From: Topomyia yanbarensis
Lineage: Eukaryota; Arthropoda; Insecta; Diptera; Culicidae
Length of the DNA: 64,000 bases
Assembly (NCBI RefSeq): GCF_030247195.1
Contig: NC_080672.1
Span: 393,531,037 to 393,595,036 of the forward strand
Direction of reading: 5' to 3'
Positions 55,721 to 64,000 of the stretch are shown here, piece by piece. The stretch's first letter is position 1. Each line of letters starts with the position of its first letter. The position numbers were made by a program, and so were the translations under genes. The notes beneath the pieces were generated by a model that was given only the letters and a program-made list of their open reading frames with translations, was not told the origin of the DNA and ran no database searches.

Positions 55721-56085
55721 CTTTCTAATATAGAAAGGTTATGCAATCACTCTAAAAATCGTCAATCATACCGGCCCGGAGGGAGTATGCAGTGAGGGGT
55801 TGCTACTTTAAAATTAAAACTAGTTTAAAATTTCTTAACAAGTTGAAAATGTTCGGCAGGGCCTGGACCTTCCGGATCTTTCTCCATGATCCGCCGCTGG
55901 TTTCAAGCGATGTTTCAGTATCACATAGTATCTCAAGATCGTGACTATCGATCCGTTGTATGTATGTGCAAATCGTACTGAACATGTAATATTCATTTCC
56001 ACCATTGTATTGAACATAACCAGCCATGGAATCGTAGTCTGGACAAATGAGAAAAGCACAATTGCACCCACCTAAAACAGGTTTT
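55718..56085 (+). mobile_element. GGAGGGCCGAG interspersed repeat, copy E (internally deleted)
   Basis: Starts TTTTTGCCTTTCTAATATAG and keeps GGCCCGGAGGGAGTATGC, then departs from the usual core. A 3' end, AAATGAGAAAAGCACAATTG at 56045, is present. It may be E's own end or the end of interrupted copy D. The intervening 55803-56030 does not match copies A-C; a 147-codon minus-strand frame here is not supported. Confidence 0.55.
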
Positions 56086-56287
56086 TTTTGGAATGCGTCG
56101 AGTTGAGACGAAAACGTAATATGATTAATAACGAGGATAACACTTTCCGAATGTAGAGAGAAATTTATGAAAAATGACGATTTCCATTCGACTCTAGCAG
56201 GTTCTGATCGATTTTGATGAGCATTTGATTTTTGTTGTATGACCAATTATATGTATAGGTCAAATGTTTAAAAACAGTAATTTAAGT

Positions 56288-56515
56288 CATACTATATTGC
56301 GTTTTGGCTTCGCTTCATCAGAAACCGACACTAACACATTGTCGGAATAGATTAGCGCCGGCTTGACGCAAATCCCTTAAAACTAAAACACACTATGTGT
56401 TTCAATCAAACGACTGATCAAACGTGATGTCCCGTTCGAGCAGAAGTTCTCTTTATGCCGATGAGACACAAGTGAAGCCGAAACTTGTCTTGGCTTAGCA
56501 GGCCTATGCGAAAGC
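56288..56515. mobile_element. Foldback MITE family, copy 2, direct-repeat part
   Basis: Positions 56288-56394 repeat 56631-56737 in the same orientation with three mismatches in 107 bases (CATACTATATTGCGTT start, CTAAAACACACTA end). The remainder to 56515 includes ATGCCGATGAGACACAAGTG, a diverged inverted arm. Confidence 0.8.
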
Positions 56516-56943
56516 ACTATGCTATATTTCACCCTAAGGAGGAAAATTTGGTAAAACCAAAATTTCTCACTAGGGTGAAAATTTGTTGGTAAAAACCAGT
56601 CTTTGTACAGGAGGGCACAAATCCTTATTTCATACTATATTGCGTTTCGGCTTCGCCTCATCAGAAACCGACACTAACACATTGTCGGAATAGATTAGCG
56701 CTGGCTTGACGCAAATCCCTTAAAACTAAAACACACTAAGGGATTTGCGTCAAACCGGCGCTAATCTATTCCGACAATGTGTTAGTGTCGGTTTCTGATG
56801 AGGCGAAGCCGAAACGCAATATAGTATGAAATAAGGATTTGTGCCCTCCTGTACAAAAACTGGTTTTTACCAACAAATTTTCACCCTAGTGAGAAATTTT
56901 GGTTTTACCAAATTTTCCTCCTTAGGGTGAAATATAGCATAGT
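56516..56943. repeat. 428-bp near-perfect hairpin in foldback MITE copy 2
   Basis: Left arm 56516-56723 (ACTATGCTATATTTCACCCT start) and right arm 56737-56943 (end GGTGAAATATAGCATAGT) are inverted complements over ~207 bases with only a handful of mismatches and a 13-base loop centred at 56730. Transcription across it from either side would give a long double-stranded RNA. Subterminal blocks match copies 1 and 3 of the family. Confidence 0.9.
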
Positions 56944-56945
56944 AA

Positions 56946-59620
56946 TTTAAGGTTAAGATAGCATCATTTTGAAACCGCCAATTTCGGGGGTTTAGTATCT
57001 TCAATGAGTTTTACAAACGTTAAACAGCGCATCATTTGATAAAATAATTTTGACGGTATATCGTCCAAGAAGTATTTATGGTGAATTTTCTCAGGTTAAT
57101 ATTCATGATTATAATAAAGTCTCAACAAATTCGCTAAAGACAACACGAATTCTGTTAATATTTTCTGAAAAATTAATTCTGCATAATTTTAAAACTTCAA
57201 AAATTACAATTTCGGAATTATGCCGTTTGGACAGTATGATCGATTTTCACCAAACCGAATTTCTGGCAAGCAAGTAGAAACATAGTCGTTCTACACTCGT
57301 TCACAAGAAACTTCTTCGAATGCTGAATATCTATTATAATACATTGAAACCCTGATTTTATCAGCCAAATATGAACATATGTTTGATGGGCTCTAGCAGA
57401 CGAACAAGACTGAATTGGAGTAAATCCTTTCTTGCGCATGTTTTCCTTATCATAAATATATGCGAAATATGCGAAAATAAAAAGCTCATCATAATCAGAA
57501 ATAGTTATCAGACTACATCAAGGGACGAGAAGAATATTTTAACAGCTTCAGTTTATTAAAAAGAAAAAAAATGCCCGATTTAGTCAACCTAAAATACACC
57601 ATGAGACTGATAAAAATGGGTCTTTATTGTATGTATTATTCGCTGTGTTTCACATTAATAGGTACATTTCATTTTTGGGGTTTTTTTTATTGCATCGAAC
57701 TACAACAATTTTTAGGTAGCTTTCAAGGGGTTATTTTATAGACTTCTTCCAAAATTTGGCGAACCTATTCCAATTCGTATACCAATTAATTGGTATACTT
57801 AAGGGTTTATATGTTGCAGATAGAGAAAATACTGAAATTTTCAGCTTTTTTTCCTACATAATATTACGAAAGCTTATTCAACAATTTTTCCTAATAAGTT
57901 TGTGAAAATTATAAACTATTTGAAATTTTTTAATAGTTTTATTTTTTATTTAACCGTGATTTTTTAATAAATAGTGACCATCGCTTCACAACGTAGTCTA
58001 TTTTTCATGGCTTGCGGTGAGCACGATCTCTCGAATTGCTGAACTGAAAATTATGGAATAGAAATTAATTTTTAGTATTTTTTACAGACCTGCTGGTGCC
58101 CTAAGACGATTTCGCTAGATTTTCAGAGCACTGTGCACCCAGTGCATTAACGCAAGTGACGGAAGGTTATCGAAAAGTTTCGTGAAAATGAAAATTTCAG
58201 TAATGATGATGATTTTTCCGAACGGTTCGATTTCGTGAGATTTTTATTTGTTCTTTGGCACTAATGGCACTAATCCTAAGATTAGCGATAATAATTCAAA
58301 TCAAGGATACTACTGGGAAGTCACCTTTAGAAAAAGTCGATGTCGAAGTAAAATTTGAAACTATGCACGCATGCACTTCAGAGATAGCGTGATATCAGGA
58401 GCTGCGATTTCATTAAAATTTTCTTAGTTCTCAGTCGCGTTGGAAATTTGAGTAAAGTATAAACTTCGAAACGATTCAAAAAAAAAAATCGATTTTTTTG
58501 GCTCAGTACAATATATAACCCCTTTAGGAAAATTCAGTTTTCCCACCACAATATAGATATTTTATTAACAGAGCATTAACAATAATTCGTTGGTATGTCT
58601 ATTTTATGGGCCATTTTTTCGCTTTCCCATTGATTTGGTTTGTGATTTCTAGCACTGATGTTGTCCTATGCTGATTTGAGCGGTTCTCTGATTCCTGCCA
58701 CTATCCCATGTAGTATGTGTTATCAAAACATCGCGAAGCAACAAGTTCTAAATGTTCTCAAACGATATAATATCCGAAGAGAGTGATAAGAGTTATAAGA
58801 AATGTCTCATCACACTGTTTGGTGGATTAAAAACGTTTTTTTTTTTAATTTTGACTGCTTATCGCAAGTTTTCGCAAAACTAGAATATACTCATTTTAAA
58901 GAGAAAATTAAAAGCTTTCGAATGAGTATAGTGTGATCGAGGGCATTCACGGGCGTCGTTGTTGTTATCGCATTAGAAGTTCGAATTCAATAAAAATTCA
59001 AGACAAACAGTTATCTAAAGACCTAAACCAACTAGTGACTTATTTTTGGCGATTTTACGATGTAATTTTATCACACGGATAATTTTGGTGAAGTAATGCA
59101 ATGAATAAAATAAACCATTTCTTTAAAAAACGAAAATAACCGGATGTAGTTCCTATGATCAAATTATGCATAAAACACTTGAATTCTGCCCTTAAAAAGC
59201 TGCCAAAAATTCATTTTACGTTCAAATCACTTAAAATCTCGCAAAAATGTGTCTAATGGCTCAGCTGATAGAAGAAAAATACTAGCGAGAATATCGCATA
59301 ACATTCATATATGGACTTAAGTCCGGGCTCGTCCCACTGTGGACTGGAACGATCGTGAACGCAGACAAACGAGAAACGTCAGTCGAATTATGAGCCATAA
59401 CTAACCGCATTTGACGGATTTTTCTTGCGTGTTCAACGTAAAAATGACGCCGAAATTAAACGAGCGAGGTGTACTGATTGATTCGAGTAATTGTGCTGTT
59501 TAGCAATTAAAGCAATTTTTGAACTATTTGAAAGGTGCATTTCAAAACATTTCAAACCAGATATTAGTATTGAGCGTTGGGCACTGTTTTTTTAAATTTG
59601 AGAAAAAAAAACTGACAGCA
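56946..59620. other. No gene seen
   Basis: AT-rich. A small palindrome GTATACCAATTAATTGGTATAC occupies ~57776-57798. Short open frames near 57050-57560 lack recognisable features. Confidence 0.35.
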
Positions 59621-59621
59621 A

Positions 59622-59815
59622 CTATACTATATTTCTTCTTAATGGAGAATAAATTAGGTAAAAACGATTCTTTTCTCCATTAAGGAGAAAATTGTTTAAA
59701 ATCAGCTCAAAAATATTGTTTCTTTTTAGAAGCTAGCATCAATACGGCGCTAGCTTAGCCCTGTTACTCAGTTAGTGTCGGATTCTGATGAGACGCAATC
59801 GAAACGCAAATTCCA
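59622..59815. mobile_element. Foldback MITE family, copy 3 (short)
   Basis: CTATATTTCTTCTTAATGGA (59626) with the hairpin partner TCCATTAAGGAGAAA (59672) is followed by GCTAGC...GGCGCTAGCTTAG and GTCGGATTCTGATGAGACGC (59777), as in copy 1. The inward-facing left arm is missing, so it is shorter than copy 1. Confidence 0.7.
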
Positions 59816-60190
59816 TAATTTAGTTCATTAAGACTCATTGTCAGTTGGACGTAAATTGTTAAATGCATAAATTCATATCTAATTTAACTACCAGTCCATT
59901 GAGCATGAAACCATACACTTTCGATCCGCAAATCATTATATATTCAGTACACAATTGAAAAGTTATAAGTACACGCAAACAACAATTTTTAGTAAAATTA
60001 GTTCACGAAATAAAAATCGAAACAGTCCCTGTGGACTTATTGTATAGAGAGCTAGGGGTATATCAGTTGCAAGCGCTTCTCCACGGAGGAAAAGGAGGAC
60101 TCGAAAAACTAAGATATTTGTTTCAACGTGGAATATGAACGCTAATAGCCTTAAACATATGATAAAGTACAATGAATTCTTCGCCCTACT
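59816..60190. other. No gene seen
   Basis: AT-rich spacer. Confidence 0.4.
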
Positions 60191-60690
60191 TTAACCCTTT
60201 CATGCCCAACTTATTTCTTGTGCATAAATGGTGGGGTTAAGAAACACGAAAAATCTTTATCTATAAAAATAGATGCTTCCATCGCTGTGCTTGAAGCTGC
60301 GCAAGTTTTACCTTCCAATGCTTAATACAATTTTCCTAGAATTTTTACAATAGTCCAATTACGTGTAAAATGTAGTCGAAGTCAGTCTAAATTGATAGGT
60401 TTTATCAGTTTTCAATAATATTACAAAATAAGGAAGATATATCAAAATTTCATTTTAACGTCGTCAACCTAAACTGTCCCTAGCAGCACTGCTCCATCGG
60501 AATCCAATCAGACTAAATGTAATAACTTCAGTTTTAGAGCTAATACTTGTAACTTTTAGTGCTCAAATGAAAGATAATAGTCACATTTATTAGACTTACT
60601 TGTTTATGGGAGCAATTCTTGCCTAAATCAAAAGTTATAGCTGCTTAAAAACATTGTTGTCCACAAACAACATGGGCATGAATGGGTTAA
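60191..60690. mobile_element. piggyBac-type MITE (500 bp) with TTAA target duplication
   Basis: TTAACCCTTTCATGCCC at 60191-60207 is inverted as GGGCATGAATGGGTTAA at 60674-60690, one mismatch in 17. TTAA at both outer ends with inner CCCTTTCATGCCC fits piggyBac-superfamily elements, which target TTAA and begin with CCC. The interior is non-coding, so it would depend on a transposase elsewhere. Confidence 0.8.
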
Positions 60691-62537
60691 CATTCTTACA
60701 TCTTGACCATGGCCCATCAATCCTCAAAGTAAATACGATTATATCTATATCAGAATACAGGAACGGCCGTGGTACGCCTTAGAACCGCGCTTCCCACAGA
60801 TTGAGAAAGCCAAAAACATCATCTCATGCCAGTAGAATTTTGTTTGAAAGCAGACTCGATTGTACTGATTCTTGATACATTCGAATAAACAAACCATTCA
60901 CTGTTCAACCGTGTAAATCTCCGACTCGTGGAAGTCAGATGTTAGTGTAATAAAAAAAACCGATAAACAACATTTGAACCCCGAAGAAGACGGTACCAGC
61001 AGTGATTGTATTTTGGCGAATGATTCACACTGATCGCGTTACGTCTATTTCAACAGAATCCAACCAGATTTCTTTCACACGTGCCCGGGCAAATCAAAAT
61101 AGATGCGCAGAAACCGCAGTAATACTAATAACTGTAACGACGTTCGCTATTGTTCTGCTAATTTAGCTCGTTTCAACTCGAGTGAAGGACCGCATCGCAC
61201 CAACGTCACTCGAATAACGACGGTGCTAAATAGGCAATAACCACCACGCCAACCAGCCAACGTGTAATGCGTAATGAGACGATCCGGACTCTTCGGAATG
61301 GCGGACGGATGGAGGGTACAAACCACTTCAGAAAGGTGCTCTACTCTGCTGATGTGCCAAACCGCGTCAATCGCGACGGAAGCTCCAGTTTGTGGTTTCA
61401 TTTGCTACATCGCACATAGCTGCGTGTAGGGGAGATGCGTCTTTTTGGTGCAGAACAGTGCCATTTCGTAGTTGGGGGGAAATGGTGCGAATGCTGAACA
61501 TGCTGTGCCCGGAATGTTTCGTTTTTGATGTGGTCGGAGTAAGACAGAGTGAAGTCAGCAGCCAATTTGAAATGTTGAAGAGTGCAGTCAATATTGGCTT
61601 CCCGGCACTTCGAAGGCGGATAGGAACGTCTAAAGTTCGAGAGGAAATTTCGCTTTTACTTGTAGAGGTAAGGGGTTTGTTGGTGTGGATCGAGGGCGGA
61701 AGGTTCATAAACAACCCAGCGTCTCCATGAGACGAAAACTGGGAACTGTTAAAAGTAAACACGAACGAGGGAGAATTACTCTAATAGTGACCACCATACG
61801 AGAATCGCGTCATAATGGAATGAAGATATATTACCAAGCGCTATAAACACATACGTGACTCGAATCGAAGAATTCGGAAATGCTACTACATATGATCGCA
61901 AAATGTTGCGGTCCGTCTTTTTCGAAAAAAAACCGGAAAAGAATAGAGTAGTAGACTATACAACGGCTTCCAAATTAAGTTTTAACTAGTGCTCCGAGAA
62001 AGATGCTGAAAATCAAAATCAATGAGACCCTCCGTCCTTGGTGATATCTGATACCTATCTGCAGTGAAAATATATGTGTGAGACACGTACCTTATCCCCA
62101 AAAAGGTAGAATTAACCTAGTTTATGGCATTTTTTCAAAATCTTTCTTTGAAAGCAGTAAAAGCACGGCTGCTCCGGGCACAGGACAAACGCTCTCAGCG
62201 AGATTAATGGAAAGAACGAAGAACGTTGAAAATTGAACCGAAAGGATCAGCAGAAGGAACACGAAACGATGGGTGTCATTGTGCAACCGCAAAAGCAGCA
62301 TATACTATGGGAAATTCTCATACAACTAGGGGGTCAAAAGTGTGTTCGTCTTAAAAACAATTTTTATGGAATTATTTGTTCCGTGAATTTTGAGAACAGT
62401 CAACAGCATTGAGTAACTTACGCCTGTGACTTTTCGGGATTGTGATACCTTTTATTCAGTAGTATTGCAGACCCAATCCAGAATACTGACCACGTATCCA
62501 AGTCTTGGTTCAATAATAGACTACACAAAAAAATTAA
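60691..62537. other. No gene called; overlapping open frames at 61150-61760
   Basis: A plus-strand frame of 112 codons (61392-61730, first codon GTG) overlaps a minus-strand frame of 131 codons (61367-61762). Neither shows a recognisable domain. Base composition is more balanced here than in the flanks, so a host exon cannot be excluded. Confidence 0.25.
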
Positions 62538-62734
62538 ATTTTAGTTCCATCTGTGACCGCATAGACGGTGCCATCACTAACTATTCATAGAAGAGAGATA
62601 GAATATCGGGATGTTCAGAAGAATTGCTGCAAAATGCCTGTTCTGCAACTTTGTAGAAAACGCCTAATTTCAATCTCTCTCCGTTGCAAAGTTAGTGTTG
62701 GCACCTTCTATGCGGTAACAGGTGGAACTAAAAT
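62538..62734. mobile_element. Palindromic MITE (197 bp), ~43-bp ends
   Basis: ATTTTAGTTCCATCTGTGAC at 62538, continuing to GGTGCCATCACTAAC, is matched inverted by GTTAGTGTTGGCACC through GGTGGAACTAAAAT ending at 62734, with about four mismatches in 43. The interior has further weak symmetry (AGAGAGATAGAATAT and TTTCAATCTCTCTCC). Confidence 0.8.
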
Positions 62735-63500
62735 GTTTTAACCAAAACATGACTCGTATTATTAACTATATTTTTTCTGGTCATGCTATTGAGCTGAACC
62801 TAACCAATATTTCACAAAAATGTATAGTTCGTGGGAATCGAGTACTGATACACAATCATGCATTGCTAGGATCCATGCAAAACTGACTCAGACATCACTT
62901 CGTTAAAAGTTTAATAACTTTTTTTAACATAGCCCGATTGCAGTCTACGGCACAGTTGTCGACAATCAAATTATCTTTCTTATTTTCACTTACAGTGATA
63001 ACACGAAACATACAGTGCCACCTAGCGGTGACAATGCGAGCTAATGGGTTTCCTCCATATAACTTGTCGAAAAATCCCATACAAATTTCAGGCACGTTGG
63101 TCCGGTAGCTAGACTTATCCGATTTGCTTTGAAATTTGGTGCAAGCACTCCTGGCAGGGTTGGGGTCGATTCAGGGGAGGGCCGATAGGGGTCTTTTTTT
63201 CTTGTCACTCTATTCTACAATCCATTGCGGAACTTGACTTCTGTTTCGACAGACTTCGCAGCCGTTTCCTAGCGTACAGGACAACTGCATGCTACGACCC
63301 TCCTGAACACTACGAATAGTTCCTGTCGGCGACTCAAACATATAACGATTGGCTTATTACTTCGTCACCCTACCCTCTGAACTGCGCGACCATGGCGAAA
63401 TGCGCAACCGATTATATGCGACTTTATATATTGGAAAAATTGTTCAGAAAACCGTTAATAAATTTCTATGGATTCTGAAACAATGCCGTTTTTACGTTCC
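62735..63500. other. No gene seen
   Basis: Mixed composition; no recognisable feature. Confidence 0.4.
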
Positions 63501-64000
63501 GAAAACACACAGAAAAAAATCCGTATAAATCCATGAAAAAAAGATCACGATTTCGTGATCAGGACAATTTACGAAAACCGTGACCAAGTTTCTGAAACTA
63601 TGAATAATAAACCTCTTATTGATGAAACTATTTGTGTTTCCAAAAAACTAGTTCACCCCGAATATATATCTGGGGTTACATTCGAAAGCTTGGTTGGGTT
63701 ACTGCCGTCGTTTCTTGGACATGTTTAGTTTTTTTATGATTCTCGTTCATAATTTGTGATTTCTCATCACGTTACCGTACTATTTTATTCATGAGTTTAC
63801 TAATGGGCTTTTCTGACACACATAAATCCCGTTCATAATTTCAGGATCTTAGTCACGATTTTTAATATTACAGTCTCGAGTAATGTAATGTAACTTTGTC
63901 ATGATTTCCACAGATTCTATTCACGATATTTTAATCGTGATATTTTAGTCACGAGCAGGAGCGGATCCAGAAAAAAAATTCGGAGCGGATCCAGGGTCCG
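63501..64000. repeat. Repeat fragment with TCACGA/TCGTGA motifs, related to 1100-1560
   Basis: Recurrent CACGATTTCGTGATC, AATCGTGATATTTTAGTCAC and similar blocks are seen. AGGATCTTAGTCACG at ~63843 matches ~1121. A tandem GAGCGGATCCAG occurs twice at the very end. The element continues beyond the window. Confidence 0.5.

Noticed and set aside
61367..61762. Overlapping 112- and 131-codon frames as an exon
   Set aside because: Neither strand is favoured and no family features are visible; kept only as a low-confidence possibility.

Overview
The window looks like intergenic, repeat-dominated DNA from a large dipteran genome, most probably a mosquito. This rests on an intact I-superfamily LINE with RNase H, tRNA-headed SINEs ending in short A-rich tails, many small foldback MITEs, and an interspersed repeat with a CCCGGAGGGCCGAG core that I associate with mosquitoes from memory. 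No host protein-coding gene, rRNA, genuine tRNA gene or CRISPR array could be recognised. The only convincing intact coding sequences are the two ORFs of one retrotransposon.

Layout. 1-2.4 kb: a diverged ~470-bp tandem duplication, then a SINE with perfect 12-bp target duplications. 2.37-8.55 kb: a full-length 6.15-kb LINE with 17-bp target duplications (one mismatch), an ORF1 with three zinc knuckles, and an ORF2 carrying endonuclease, reverse transcriptase and RNase H. 10.2-16.3 kb: pieces of a decayed minus-strand Jockey-type LINE, apparently split by younger insertions: a hAT MITE (8-bp target duplication), a foldback element built of 116-117-bp subrepeats, and at its far side a 1.7-kb palindrome. 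19.8-22.7 kb: short MITEs and hairpins. 22.0-34.0 kb: a very T-rich low-complexity domain containing decayed ACATTTTTT repeats, nested copies of the GGAGGGCCGAG repeat (one with a ~540-bp TATG microsatellite), CCCTTTT arrays, and an isolated 3.7-kb contig of CGTTTTT repeat lying between two gaps of exactly 500 N. 37.6-40.2 kb: a 2.2-kb 9-mer satellite directly abutting a 15-mer minisatellite. 41-63 kb: scattered MITEs (including a TTAA/piggyBac-type one), a second SINE, a third tRNA-like head, retroelement debris, and a 428-bp near-perfect hairpin.

How the parts relate. Only the LINE forms a working unit: ORF1 product binds RNA, and ORF2 product nicks DNA and reverse-transcribes. The small elements depend on enzymes encoded elsewhere. 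The nesting order gives a relative history: decayed Jockey LINE first, foldbacks and MITEs later, the I-type LINE probably among the latest. The satellite arrays are open on long stretches of several frames only because their units lack stop codons; I do not read them as genes. Boundaries of repeats are by eye and usually accurate to a few tens of bases, except where target duplications are stated.
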